From: Steinernema hermaphroditum
Taxonomy: Eukaryota > Nematoda > Chromadorea > Rhabditida > Steinernematidae
NCBI GenBank assembly: GCA_030435675.1
Contig: CM059622.1
Coordinates: forward strand, 4,278,001 to 4,342,000
Direction of reading: 5' to 3'
Length of the DNA: 64,000 nt
Below are positions 23,701 through 38,700 of this stretch, piece by piece. Position 1 is the first letter of the stretch; each line of letters opens with the position of its first letter. The position numbers were made by a program, and so were the translations under genes. Under the pieces are notes generated by a model, which was not told the DNA's origin, made no database searches, and saw only the letters and a list, made by a program, of their open reading frames with translations.

Positions 23701-26700
23701 GTTGTGCAGCTGCATCACGCATGGCGACTTGATCGACGATCTCTTGCTTCACAGCTGATATGTTTCTGCTGTTTATTGGTTCGGAAGATGCAACAAAGTG
23801 TGGGCTTGATCAAAACACAACATTTTTTGTCGCCAATCAAAGAAGCAGATTGAACCTGGTTCAGCCAGCTTAACAGTCGCCTAACTATAGATCTGTGGGC
23901 GAAGTACGCGGAACTGCTGCCAAAGGCGGAAATAAACCATGAGGGGCCATAATCCTTTCATGAGGCTCGTTGCTGTTCCATGTCTTCCGCTTCACTGCGA
24001 CAACGTTCACGGTGGTTTTGAGGTTTCCTTATGGTTAGATCCCACGAAGAGGACGCTATAATGGTATTTATTGCTTCGAATAGTTTCTGATCATCCGCTC
24101 TTTTATCCTAAGGCTTCTGCAACGCTCTAAGCATGTTCTTTATCTCCGGTCCCGGCCCCCTTGGACCATCGGTTTTTGCCCTCTTCTCATGTGCAATGGA
24201 TCGAGGCTAACCGTTCTTCGAACTGCTTTAAAATTCTGTGCATTCGTCCGTTCATGTACTTCCAGCATCTCGCAACGTCTCATTAGTTTTTGACCTTTGT
24301 TCCCCGAGAGTCACCTTTCCTTATATCATTGCAATGTTCACGTTTCACCTCTTTGTTCAAAGTCCATGCATCCTCTGCACCATCCTCCGATGGAGCTCGT
24401 GACAAAAAGATTAATTAAGGACGCCGTAAATAACCAAATGGCAACGGGGAGGCCTCGTGTGCAGCTTTGTGCCAGCCGCATCCTGCGTCACGGGAAACCT
24501 AATTCTGGTGGGAGGGCCCGGTGCAAAACAAGAATAACGACACGGCACAGGATGGGCGTTGGCTATGTGAAACAGGGGAATGGAGGAGGTTTGATCATTT
24601 TTGAGTTTCCCTTATAGGTGTGATTTTGTGGGCGTTTTACCCGAGGTTCTGTCATAGAATCACAGATTCCAACTCAAGCTCGATGGCTCCTGGCACCTAT
24701 AGAAGACATCACACTTTGGAATTTTTGATCTGTTGTGGTAAAACTCAAAATCAGCATGTCTTTGACAAGTTTTCTCTATTCTTGTGGCGACTTTGTTGTT
24801 TCCCTCTCTTTTTAGGATCCCTTCGAATTCAATTCCGTGTGCTCTATTTTGTTTTTCTTTCCTTGTTTTCAAATGCACCCTCTCTTCCATACGATAGCAT
24901 CTTGTTTACCATTGTGCACCAGGTCCCTGAAGCCGTGCTGTTTTTTAATTAGCTGATATCTGGCCTGCTGGTAGAAACCACCAAATGTTGTTAATCTGAA
25001 GCGAAGTGTTCTTATTTATGGCAGGGTTTCTTCGAATCTGTGATTTTTCGATTCCACTAGAAGCTGCATTTAGCTTTACGCGGGGACATATGTGACTAAA
25101 TTCCATGAATGGTCTCGACTCCATCATCGCTCTTCAAGTCCACGCTCATCCACATCTATTATCCCGTCTATCGTATGGCTTATCCCTGCACGACAACTTC
25201 TCTCTACCCACGAGAACGCGTCAAAGCGGATTGTCCCTGCTAATAGTCCTAAGAAGTGCCGTTATCTGCTTAAACTTTGTCCTACGCATGACGTCGCCGA
25301 TCGGTCATATGAGCCGATAAAAAACGAGATCCGCTCAAATTTTACGATTCCATAAAGTGGCTATTGCCTTCTCGCAGCGATCAATCCGCACCTCCGCCTT
25401 TCTGTTCTGACCGACGACCTCTGGGCGTCGGAGATGTCCGCAAAATGCCAGCGGCTCGAACCGCTCAAGGACATCGTTTCCGGAATTCCTGCGGCACCCC
25501 CGCGTGGCGCATCGATTTCCGCTTCGCGTGTCGTTTAATGCGAAGACAGAGACACGTATATAAGTCACGTAGAAAAATTGGTTTTGATGGGTTAACGGTG
25601 TAGAACAGCAGACAGGACCTGGCAGGCAAGTTTTGGCCTATCTTGAAAATTTTCAAAGTCTTTTGTGCGATTAAATGAACATTAGGGGGTGGGGACACCA
25701 ATATATCTTAACTGGCACGATGGATTCCATTAAGGATTTTGATCAGAGATGAAATGAATATTTCGCGTGACTTGATGCAACCAACGCGTTTGCACTTTTC
25801 TTCTTTGCACGTCCAAGATATATGCTCTTCATTTATCATTTAATTTACTCTCCATTCCACCTATAATGACTCCAATGTCATAAAGTTTCAAGGGGCACAC
25901 TATTGGGATGCGGTTCCGAATATTCGTTATTCTAGTATTCATTTATATGACTAATTGGTAAACTAATTCGTTACGAGAGGGTATTATGCGATTAGTCATT
26001 CTAAGCATATTCTATGATTCTCACGGAAATATTCCTTCCAAAACTTTTTGTTTGTGGTGTTGCCTTTGGGAACGCACTACACTTTATATGGATAAAAACA
26101 TGAAGTGCTTTGGCGCCTTTATAATTGAGCCTGGTGGTATCCTACCCATAGTAACAACGTAGAAACAATCTGTAATTAGAGACTATATGAAATCCTGCGC
26201 TTTTGTTATTGGTCTATCCCTTTGTCTGACTCTTCTGACTAGACCCCATCGCTCATTCGAATAGGAACACATCAGTCAATAAGCAATTGTTTCAAAGGCC
26301 AGATTCAAATGGCCTCAGCAAGAACTGACGGGGATCTTGACTTACAGACCTCGAAATGGTGTATTGGAATAAAACTTATCAAAATACGATATTGTGTATG
26401 CACCCTCTTTAAGGCGTCTGTGCCCGATCGTTTTTTTTTCAATCTGCCTTGATAAGTACTAAGCAGTGTTAGTGACTAAGACTGTGGGGCTTGTGCTGAC
26501 CCGCTAAGACCGCTAAGAGGATCTGCGTAGTCATCAGGTACTTGTCAAGAAAGCATGCTGATCCAATAGGATCACAGTTAATTTAGATGCCCAATTATCT
26601 CAATTAATCAGGATCTCGTAAAGGTGTGGTGTGAATGAAATCATGGCCTTGTTATTGTTAAGAGGTACTACGCATGACACCGAATAGTAGAAAAACAGAA

Positions 26701-29700
26701 GATGTTGTGGCACAAACGTGATTTTGGAGCTCGCATCTGCTTCAGTAGTATGGGTTCTTGGTCCATACGCGGTGGGATTACGGCTTCCGGGTGTCCGAAT
26801 TCCCGGAGCACTCGCAACTACCACAGGGTTTGCCGTCAGACAACCCGCGAATGAGGATAAAATGGCCTATTTTGAGCGTAAGCGGGTCAAAAGCTACAGA
26901 AAAGCACTCTTTCGAATTCACAATAAGCCTAATTATTGGGAACATAATATACATATAGAAATATAACTTCATGGACCTTTCATTTTATTTTTTTCAGTTC
27001 AAGGGCGACACGTTTCTGAACTTTCCAGAACAGCTGTTTCGCTGAATTAATTTTCACTCTTTTATTCGGCGGACTTTAGATCATCGGATAAATTTTTCAT
27101 TTGTCATGTGGACAGAAAGCGCAACGAAACTTATCGAAGATGTGTGGTGGTCAAATTCGTCCAATTTTAATCCCCTTTCTGTTTGGGACATCATGGAGTA
27201 GAAGGCCTGCGCTATCAACCACAAGTTCATCTAATCCCAAGGCCTGGTACAAAATCACGACAGAATTGATCGATCACATGCATTCTGAAGAATTTCTGAA
27301 GATACTTGTTTTATGGAAAGTCACGTGGAAAGAAGGCACAACGGTGAAGGTGCAAACTTATCTAGAATTAACTTTCTCGGAGATCGTGATTCCCTAAACA
27401 CAGGAGAATGCAACTAACTTTGAAAGGAGGGTTGAGCAGGACTGGGTGAAGACCCTGGAGCGGTGTACGGCGAACTTCATCACCGATGAAGGAACACATT
27501 TCGAGTATTCTTGTACAGAATTTGCTGCTCTTTTGAACGATATATAAAACGGGATGCTACGTTATGTGAAAAGTTATAGCTGTTTTTATGATTTACATTC
27601 TGGTGGTGCATCAATATGGTTAGTGAACTGTCGATTGCTCTGATCCGTCTACTTTCGGTTTATATAGACCATATGTTTAACCATCATGCTGGTTGAATAC
27701 GGAGCGCATCTCTGTTATTTGGCATTTTTTCTACGTTCTAGTGTGTTTTCCATCCGTTCACTTAGCCAAAGGTCCATCCACTCGACGATGTCCAATCGTC
27801 GACGTCCTTACTTCCGATTCTTGGAAGGCCAAATGAATCACTTGGCGCGCTCTTCCTACCAGCTTCTCGTCTCCCTGGCCCAAGGGTGTGTCGGCAACGT
27901 TGGCGACACCGCCGGACATGAGCTTAGCACACGCGCGGTTGATTATTCATTAGCGGAGTAGGAGTTGCCGCGTCGGCTCCAGCGGCGCCGGGGCGGCACA
28001 CCTCCGGAGGTCTGGACAGAGAGAAGACCTCCAATTATCTCTCCGGTGCCTCTCTGGGGAGGATAGGATGCTCGTGTTCCCAAGACGAGGTTGTTGGTCC
28101 CAGTCAGGTGGTGTCGCCTCTTCGTTAATGCTGACATTGAGAATGGTTGCTGATGATAGGTATTGTTCGGTGCCGCTTTGACAGCATAGTATTAAGAGCC
28201 ATACTAGATTTATCTGGCTACAGTTCACCATAGTATGAAATTCAGCCTCCCCAATTCAGCATTCTAAACTTAATGATGCTCATTTAGACAAGCAATTATC
28301 GGACACAAGTATTACTGAAAACGATCTTTTACGATTGGGAAGTGGGCTATCATTTTGATCAAAAGGGCGCAGTACATTCAAAAATTCTGAAGGAAAAACA
28401 ACGCCACCGGATCCGAATTTATGCTCCTTTTTTGTGGCATGTGCAAATCTATCTTTAGAGCGGGAACATTCCACATATACCCACTACTCTGTGGTAAAAA
28501 TAAATGTTATCGCATTCGTTGACGCACAAATATGGTAACTTAATTATTTTTGGCAAACGTGTTCACCACTTACCTCTAACAATCTTTGGTCCCTGTAAAC
28601 GGTTGGTCACCGTATTGAGGTATCAAAAAAGTAATCAAAAGTCACTATATTTTCCCACGTATCACTTGTTTTTCGCTCTCGACACTACAGTATTCTGAAA
28701 AGAAAGATTTGTCGTATCCTTTTTCTCTGAGAACCCATTTGATACGGTGACATTTCACCTAATAGCTTAGAGTAACTTTGGCCGGCTGTTTACGCACTTA
28801 CTCAGCCGAACGATTCATATTTCTCTTCTGAATTTTGAGTCGAGTCGGATTCGGTCGCCATTGAATCGTTTGACTTCGGCGCTAATTGGAAAATGTGCGT
28901 CGAGACATTTGACCACGCAAAGACGCACTTTTCTGTGAATGGGCCATTGTGCTCGTATTAGCTGTGCACATTTTGGTGTGCACTGAACGACAAATCGGTC
29001 TGTGGTTAATACATTCTGGTGCAGAGTATTTTACCTCGCCGCCTTTATTTGGTCTTTGGAGATAGACCGTGACAGATAGATCGGTCTTATCATTAGTCTT
29101 GGAAGCACTGATTTATGTTATGCATATTCCGAAGTTAAGTGTCTCTCAAGCTGCATTCCATCCATCAGAGTCGATTTGTTTTATCGTTTGTATCCGCTAA
29201 TTTTTGGCATCATCAGCAACACCTTTTTACGTCGTGTTTCAAATTTAAACTTCCATGTTTATAATCGATTTTCTTGATAGGATAGTGGTGATGAAAATTC
29301 TATAAAAACGTGAGGCATACGGAACGGACCTACACTTCTAGCAGCACGCTCAAAAGTGGAAAGAAGTACCTGTGATGTGTGTTGTGATGCGGACGAATAG
29401 GACCGCTCATTTAGTTGGGACACCCACCAACAACACGCTATATATAGGGAACTGTCTAGACTGTCTACTGAAGGACAAACATGTGTGGGTCGCTCTCAAC
29501 AATATTTACACATCTGTATCTCTAGAATTCCAGATCTTGAAAGTTGCATTACGCTGGTATTTCTGAGCTCTTAGAGATGGCCAGCATATGAAGTGCATAT
29601 ACATATAGCAAGATATGAGCAGACAAGCTAAGATTTATCTCTGGCAACATGTTATTCAGTTGTGAGTCACTGTTCATCCTGCAAATCAACCAATCAGGAG

Positions 29701-32700
29701 TATTCTGGCTTCCAGGAGCATTTTCCTATCTGTTTGTTGTGTTCTCTTCCTGCATCTGCTTCAGGGATTCACCCAAACTAAAGCGGGATTTCGTGGGGCG
29801 TTGAAGGAATTCGCGATGATTCGCAAAACATGTGATTCCGAAGGAAATTAAATCTGGAATTTGTAGTGCCTCCCAATTTCCTCTTTTCGCTGTGTCCTTT
29901 CTTGCTCCGATTTCACAGAGCCACACAGATCCTGGATATTGTAATTGACCTTTGTGTCTTGTATCTCGAGTGTCCAAAATTCTGCGACTAAGACTTTCCT
30001 CATACATTCCAAATTCTCCTGCATTCTTATGTCGTCTTGGTCTCCGATCATCTGAAGAAAGCTTTTTAGCCTCTTTGAATGCTACGCTGTTTATTAGCGC
30101 CATTGCCCAAAAGACATGAATGAAACGGGCCTTGTTTTTGCCTTTCCCTATTCCGCCTGATTAGCGTCTATCCTTCAACTTTTGGTCCTGCGCAGACGGA
30201 CCCTGAACCCGGTACCTCTCACGAAATCCTCTTTCGAACTGACGTCAGCGGAGTTCAGCAAATATGCGCGTTTCGTTGAATAATTAACGCGATCGAGCAG
30301 GGGTGGCGAATGGATTAGTCGCGAGGAAACGGTCGTCGTTTGGCCTCAATTTCCTGACGCACCTGCGCCACCCCAGAAACCGATCCTACGCGTTCGTTTA
30401 TGCATGTTCCGTTCCCAAGACGGTTACTTAGTTACGTGCAGGGGCGCGGTTTCGTGTTTAAGGGAAGTAGCAGCATCTGAGCACGTGATTCATAGCCTGT
30501 GACTGCCAACCAAGCCTCATTAGAGTTGATTGGGATCTTAGTTCGGTTATCAAGGTCAAAGTGGAATGATCACGGGCGAGGGAAGAATCTGTGCTGCAAG
30601 TCAGAGCGCCAGGTTCGGATGTATTTAAGGGTCGCCTCGTCGTTTAATCGACCGAATAAAATGAGCCACACAGACAGGTCAAAAGGGATGAGACTTTTCT
30701 ACATCGAGGCTCGAGACATACACGGTCAGAAGGAGCCGGTGCACTGTTCACTGCCGCGTATATCCGGGGCTTCAAAGCCTTTGTGAATGTGCATGGTTAA
30801 ATTCAGCCCATTCCCCATTCTTGACGTTCTCAAAGCTGGTGGTGTCTCTATCAAACAGACAGTTAGACCTTTTGTAACGAAGAGTGACGAGTATCCCAGG
30901 TTGATCTTGGTGACAAGCCCTTCAGTGTCCTTCTTCTTGACTAGAGACGAAAAGTAAAAAGAACTCCATTTCGAACATGACAAAAAAAAACAAAACAAAC
31001 AACAACAAAATCATAAAATTTATTCATTTTATAAGCCTCCAAAACGACACTGTTTTGTAAGGGTCCATATCGTTTTGGATGCCGATCTCTTCTTCAGTCT
31101 GCTTTGAAGTATTTCGCACGCTATTTTGTTTGTTTTCATCCATTTGGCATAGTTTTCGCCGGGTCTCAGTTGCTCATTTGGTGACGTAAATGTCGAAAAT
31201 ACTCCCCTGGGCCCTTCCTATATAAGCTTCCTAATTGGAACAGATAGCGATGTTTGGAAGTCGCTGTTGGTTGTTGTCAGCCAAGGTGCTCCATGGGGTT
31301 TTGACGTATTTAAACTTGGATGGAAATTATAAGTTGTACTTTACTAGATAGTTATCTGTATTGTTTATGCGATGGACGTTGATGGCTTTGCTCGTTTATC
31401 GCAGTTCACACGGAACCTTCCCCCTGGACAGTGATCCTTCTAGGAAAGCTCCGGTACGCATCGTTAAAGGACCTACTTGTCCGGAACAATACATTGTAAA
31501 ACAATAGCTTGTTGTACTCGATATATGAAAAACAATTGCCATGGGAAATTGTATCCTTCTGACGTAAAAAAATCCGCTTCCTCGTGTAACGGTTCAGAAA
31601 CAAAAGAAATGTTTACGATCCATCTAATTAACAAATCGAATCTCTTTGTGGAGTGACGTCTTTGCCTTTGGTATTTGACGCTTTGATCAACTGATTTTGC
31701 CAAGTCCGTTAGATTCAGTCGTAGGGCAGGTGCTTATTCGTTTTATGTGCAACACTTGTTTAAGGCTTTTATACGGCACGTCTTGTCTTCATATTTCTGG
31801 AATACCACCCTTGTCCTAAACCGCGTCTTTCTCGGAATCCCTTGACCCTTGTCAACAACCAGAGAACGTGTAGATTCTCCTCCCCTCGATTTCCACGTTG
31901 GCAACACCCTCTTAATTAACTGTTGCCGTCGCGTTTCCGAGTAAACAGAATCCAATCCTCATCGGTCCCCTTTCAGGTGACAATCGACGGACGCCCATCA
32001 TCGTCGTCGTCAACAGCTCCGTCGCCATCGTCGTTTCCTGAAGGCGGCCGTCGCGCGACCTCTTTCGAGAGTGCGTCGCCTCGGTCGGTACTCCCCTCGG
32101 CCGCGCAGCGAAGGCAACAGTTCGCGCGTCAGTACCTCAAGGTAGGTGGAAGCCATAGGCCTGAATCGACGCTAATTGGTCGACATGGTGTTGTCGTGAT
32201 TCAGTGGGGAATGAAGGGTTTCAAACGTGCGTCTTTGTTTCCGTGCGCTATGAGTAGTGCAAGGAACGATGCTTGGTTGGGCTGGATATGGATAGTCTTC
32301 TGAAGGGCCTATGCAACGTTTTAGATGCGTCCGCAAGGCTGCTGATCGGATTTTGGGGCTAACGTCTACATATGTAGAACTTCTGCATCAATTTTGTGCA
32401 CGATCCTAGGCTCACCCTTCGGAAGGTTTCCAAGTGGGCAGCATGAGCGAAGCGTTTCCGAAAGCTACTACCGTAGCAAATGATATAAATACTACCGTAA
32501 CCATATAAATAATGATTAGGACAATGAGTAGTTGGATAAGTACGTTCACTGAGTTCAATACTCACTTGGATTGTGGCAACTATGGTACTCACATAACTGC
32601 TCTCCTCAGCATAGAAATAGGCAAGTAAGGCATTCGTATGTAGCTCAGACAAATCAGTCAGTTGTGAAGGTCGCCTTCATGCTGATATACGGCACGATTA

Positions 32701-35700
32701 TGGTGTGTTGCAGTCAACTTTTTAGATTCTTTAAGAATTCTGATACCGGTGAACAGAGTGGAAGGTGGAATACTTTCTTGATGGAAACGCCTCAATCACG
32801 AACACCAATCTGAGCTTTAGAATAAGTAATTGGCCACTTTACTACCTTGCCCAATAATCAGAAAATCAGAACTTTGCCTACATCGTTCCTCGACTGTTTA
32901 CGTTCTAGAGACAGAAGGCTGACGAAGGTCGTAGTTCTTTTTAATCCTGTCTCAAAACATCATGAACTAAAAACATTTCAGGATATATTTATATCACGTT
33001 TTTGTTTAAGTATATCGTGAACTGCCAGGACAGACGAGCAGCGGAAGACAGTGCAAGATGCATACATAAAAGGAGTGGATCTTACAGTCCAGTTTTCACA
33101 GAAAAAGGCGTTCCTCCATAGCTTTGTGGAATTCAGTCTTTTCCTTTGAGAATTTCTGTGCTACAGTTGGACCTTCCCTTGTCAGTTGGATTTCTTGGAA
33201 TCAGACTCTCTCGGAATCACTCGAGAGAAACAATCTCGCCATGTATTTCCTGTAAAGTCCGCCGACAGCAAGCTAGAGAAAAGTTCCTGCTTTTAGGAAT
33301 CTCGAACATTTAATCAAATTGCGTAGATGTCTCGTGGCGACACGCATCCTTCCGCTCCTAATAACAGGAAGATCCTAACATTTAATGATAACCGTTTTCC
33401 TTCCGAACTTCGGGTGTTCACAGCTCCGTACGATTTCCAGAATAGTGCAAAACAGGAAATCGTCACCGAAGAGAGGAAAGCGAAAGCCTTTAATGCATGT
33501 GTTTTACATGGTGTTTTGGCTCTATTGCAGCTTCCTGTCTTAACACCCTCTTCTCGGGGTATTATCCATGTGATATGGCGACTTTTCATGCGCTTGAGTG
33601 ATCTCTGTTAAAAACGGATCTTTGTTAGACATGTTAGAAGTAACAAGATTAGTTACGGCTAACGGAATTTCTTAAAGTTTAATGTGATGAAAGAAATGCA
33701 TAAGAAATCAAAAGCTATGGAGATTCTGGTTCACCTCACAGACTCTCTCAAAACTGACTTTTTAGCGCAGCTTGTGTATCCCAGCTCTTTTGAGCCACCT
33801 TCCAAATCCAAGAACCAAACACCGTACGGTTGCCTCCGTTCTTCCGTCCATCCACACATTTTTAAAGAAAAATCGCTCAGACAACGACGGATGGAGCGCT
33901 GACGCAAATGAATCTGACTCATCCTAATAAGCGCCTTAGGCGAACGATTAAAATCTAATGGACCGCGAGCGCATCTCAGCGGCGCTTAGGTGACTTAGCC
34001 CACCTCTCCAACAAAAGCTGCCCACATAAGTCTTCTTATAAGCAGCTTCTTGGCGTTTCCTGCTGATCATTCGGCCCGGCGGTCATAAGCCCCTTTCGAC
34101 GTATCTTGTTTGCATCCTCTCGGATTGGCGCGTGAGACTGGGCTTCTGGCCGATGGAAGTTTTGCCAGAGATCGTTTCGGCCGTTGAGGAACTTCCTGGA
34201 AGTGACAGCTGGGAGTGGGAGGGATCCAAAGGGGCGATGTTCATGTCGCCACCCACCGCATCGTGTTCTTCGGTTTTTGTAATCCTGTTTACACGGATAA
34301 CGTTGCGGGCTTTATTTAGTGTGAGAAAACTTCTTGTGATGAACGTCAGTGCTGTGCGTGCGCATTGTTCCAAATGTAAAAAGCGTGCGAAATGTTACAG
34401 TATTCTGCCTCTTTGTATGTTTAAAAAGCCTACAGGGTGGCCCAAAGGTCTGCAGCTTTTGAAATAGCGCTTGTAGATTACGGTGAAGCCTTCTGTTTTG
34501 GTGAAGAAGGTTTTTGCAAAAAAAAATCTCTAAACCAGTCTTGAAAGTACTGCATTCTTTTACATCTGGAAAGAGAAGCAGCCACAGTGCATCGGATCCA
34601 TGGATCGGAGGTGGAGGATCCATCGACGACCCGTGTGGATTTCCCATTTTCCCTGTGATCGATTTAAATCACACGAATTTTACGACTTTCGTTAACCTAT
34701 GGAGACATGCCTGCTCTCTCACGTACAAAAAAAAGGAGGGGGGTTGTCGAATATTTCAAGAGGCCTGTTCAAGCTTGTATCGGTCCTAGAGATCGATAGG
34801 GGTCCGTTCATAGAAGGGGTCCGTTTTGAAAAAAGTGTCCTTTTGTTGTCTTTACTTTCTAGAATATTTCTTACAAACATTTGACTGAAATTTTCCCTTG
34901 CTAGTTCAGTTTTCAAGCGTCCTCGGCGTCTCCTTCGATGTCTCGTATAATCTGCATTCAAAATCTTTTAAACAATTATAAGAAATCTATTACCGTAATT
35001 GTTGTTATCACAGTCTGACGTTAAATGCAATTTAGAGCATTTTCTGAGAAGTAGACCAACCAACAATAACATCCGAGATCTCTACGATCTAGTCGTATTT
35101 TCACTCATGCAGTGTGACCTCTAGTTTTTCTCTCTTTTCCGGAAACATTCGCATTGTTTTGTTCCGATAAATGAGTTTGCTTTACGATATTAAGTGGTGA
35201 TGACGAATGTCTTTGATTGGCTGTTTGTCAGAAAACGTTGTATAGCATAAACATGGAGGAAATGAAAATTAAATTGTGGGTACAGATCTACAGTTTTCTC
35301 CCACAGCCTTCCTGTATGGGCTGTCCTCGCTGTCCCCCTCGAAGAAAGTCTCCTTTCGTTATATTCTTGCTCGCATAAGATTAGCGTCAGATCCATCCGT
35401 CTTGCGACAAAGACATGTCTCATGTAATTTTGATGTTTCGACACCGAAATTATTCACTCTTTTCATTCTTACTTAATTAAATTCGGTCTGTTGATGAGGA
35501 TGTTTTCGCTCGATCCATGGTGGGCGCAGATGACATGCCGTGCACCTTCTGACAGCTCCGATGGCACCGTCGCCATTCATGACATCATCTTCCATCCAGC
35601 TCTGAACTTTACGCGCATCAAAAACAAGTCGCCGCCGCACTGTCTCGCTCGCTTCCGTCGCCAAAACACAGTTCGATGTTTTGACGCGATTAGGCAAATT

Positions 35701-38700
35701 GTAAGTGAGTTCATATTAATTAGATTGTGGTTTGCGCGATGACGACGGAGTCAGATATCTCTGCGCGGCCCCCGTGCTGATCTCCGCTTCCGCCTCGCCT
35801 CCTCCTCTTTCATGACGCTTTCCTGTTGTGCTTCCTGAAGGGGCGCTCCGCAGCTTTGCCGACGCTGATTCACGAGAGCGGATGATGGGAAAAACGGTCA
35901 CCGAGCTCTGGGAGGCGTTGTTATGGTGCTGGAGTGTATCTTCCATTGAGTTAGTGCAGGCATAAGATACAATTTCGTCAATAGCCCAAATTGTCAGGCC
36001 GGCGCTGACGGAGGTATGAGTTGTTCGAGTACAAATAGGGATATGTTGAGCATTTGAGGGTGATCTTAGGGACAATGGGTGGATGAATATCAGGAGACGT
36101 GCGTTGACATCAGAGGATTAGGCAGGACGAAGGTACGCGATGCCCCGTTTCGGGGATTAAAAGTGACCTATGATGAGAGTAGTATCAGAATAGCCTTTTT
36201 TCGGACATTTGTAAAATCTGATGACGGGAAATGGATTCCATTCTTGAATTGGCGTTAGAGTTAGAACTATAGATAGCTTCTGAGATCCAATCAGGAGAGT
36301 CTAACTCCAACTCCAGGCGCTTTTCACTTGTGCCAGTGCCCATCGGTTGGGTCGTCCGTTCACTCTCTCAGAAATGAGTTGAGTGAGTGATCGTTCTTGG
36401 AACTATGATCGCCCGGCTCCCAGAATTACTGGCCTCATTTTAATAATCGCAAAACGCAATCATACTCGCTCACCCCGAATGGTTGAGTGAGCGGGTGTTC
36501 TTGGTCGTCGTTGATAACACAGGGATCGGCTCCCAGAAGGCATGGAACACCAGAGAGCCGTAGTTCCACCGTTGTGCCATTCACCTTTAGTGTGCCTGCA
36601 AAAAATCGCAAATTCTTTTGTAACTGTGTCCGTTGGAAACATCGCTTCATTTGCAGTCATACCATCCATACTCCGTTTACATGGCACTCCGAACACATAG
36701 CTCGTCTTCTTGTCTTCTTCTTGATCATTTTCAATTTTGGAACTGTCGCTTTGCTGCGACTATTGAAGGAGACTTTTAAACCTGCTTAAGGAGGCGCTAC
36801 ATAAACTGTAACTGAACCACAGACCCCACCACTTGGTTCCATCTCGTTCTTTCTGTCAAACATCTGGGTTATTGTCGATCCAGAAGCAACTTTCACTCGA
36901 TAAAGAGCCGCATTGCTGCACTGAAATGGCGTACACGTGTCCTCAGAAATCACGAACATCGAGCTATTGTCTAGTTGAATATTTCTCAGAACGCTGCCAC
37001 TGAACGCAGTCGATGAAGTCCACCTTTTCATCTGCAGCCTGCATATTGAGTCACCAGTCTGGGAGCCATTTAATTTATTTATTATTCTCTCTGGTCGGAA
37101 TCCGAGTTCTACGTAATTTATTTGCCTCAAATGCGGTTGTTTTCCCGAGGAGATGATAATCCGTTCGCCTTCACCTTCTTCTAGATCTGCCCGACGTCCT
37201 TTTCGAAACGTTGCTCGACTCCCAAAAGCGAAAATCTCTCCCGTGCGTAGTGGAAACGCGTCGCCATTTGTTTTCCAACTGGTGACTGAATATTCTGTGG
37301 AAAAATGTCATCAAAAGGGGATTAGTCAGAGGCGAGCCGTCGACGGCGGTGGGGGAGGCGCGAAGCCGCCAGCGACGGCGTAAGTGATCCCCCGCACGCG
37401 TTCCCCGAAGTGGGACGGCGCGAAACCTGTTCCGGCGCCGCTCCGAATCGCCCTCCCTCGCCGCTGATCGCTCCAGAAGTGCTGTTTTCCGCGTTTTCCC
37501 CTTGCAGCGAAGGCGTCAAAGTTCTTGTTCGGCACTAACGGATCTTCACCTTTCAGCATCGATTACCGGACAGTGAGTCTGCAGAGGCAGAAAACGACGA
37601 AACGATGCACGACGACGCCCTAGGAGGTGGAGGATCCATCGCCATCGGTTGGTCACTTTTCGATCTTTTGAAAAGTCCGCTTTGCTGTTATCAAGTGGCT
37701 TAACCAGACCATCTTGTATATAAGGGTGTGCAGAGAAACAGTAAGATGATACTCTTTGCAAGATTGCCAAACCTATGTCGTCATCATGAAATCGAAAGAT
37801 CGCATTCCCCAAACGTATGACGCCTTCTTCTTGTTTTCAGCAGACTCTGATTTGGCGAGTCTGATCATTTATCAAAAGCATTTTGTGCAAAAAATGGTTA
37901 TTTTGGAGAAATGCGGGAGAGTGCCTAAATCAAGGCATTCCCAAAATAACACTATTAGTGACAAAATAACTTAGCTTCATGGTTCAGTCAAAGACTAAAC
38001 AGCATCTCATCTACAACATCAAAACATAATCCGATTAGATCAGGTCCTTTTTCCTCCAAAAGTGCGCATATGATGCCTACTTACAGTTCTTAGCGCACTC
38101 TGTTATCAACACTTCTATCACAACCTATCAAATTAGATCTGATCGGAAGCATTCCAACAAGACTCGATTCTTGTATGATTCTTAAAAATATTTCTAAGCG
38201 GTCCAAAGTCGCAGAACATACTTGTTGTTAACGGCGACTAGGCAGCCGTGTTCTGATATCATTCGTCGTATTTTTTCGTAGCGTAAGTGTCAATTAGGGA
38301 ACTTGCCACACTTCCCCAATAATATCATCATATCCGAGTGAATCACCTCAACGCGCCTGGCTACTTGTCGCCTACATGTGCTGGCATCATAACGACGAGG
38401 ATGTGGCGGAAGTGGGCGACAATTTTAACACCAAGTGATGTCACCTCGATGTCTAAATAAAGGACGCGACCTTTTGGTGTGTACGAAAGGGCTTCTTCAC
38501 GTGATGCTCGTTGCATAATTAATTAGATAGTGCGTGTGTCAAAATTTGGTAATTTTGTTGCAAATGTCAAGGGCTGTGTGCTGTGTTCGGAACTGAGTCA
38601 ATGAGGTCATTGATTTCGTAGCTCAGTTTATAAGTGATCCGAAGCTTTAGCCACGATTCGGGAAAATACGGATGCCTTTCTAATGGATTCCGGTGCACTT

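Larger units (their letters stand above)
17948..31976 (+). other. 14.0-kb first intron of the zinc-finger gene
   Basis: Between exon 1 (donor GTTGGT, weak) and exon 2 (CCTTTCAG acceptor). It contains the hexamer array at 19408-19620, a GC-rich block at 21780-22205, and a decayed mariner transposase at 27080-27530. Open frames elsewhere (24.3-24.9, 25.1-25.6, 27.7-28.2, 30.5-31.0 kb) overlap on both strands and have no family motif. Such a large intron in a developmental regulator probably carries enhancers, but none can be pointed to. Confidence 0.6.

Noticed and set aside
34425..34450. A second mariner insertion at 34.4 kb
   Set aside because: Only one end (TA then CAGGGTGGCCC) is visible; no inverted partner or transposase was found nearby.
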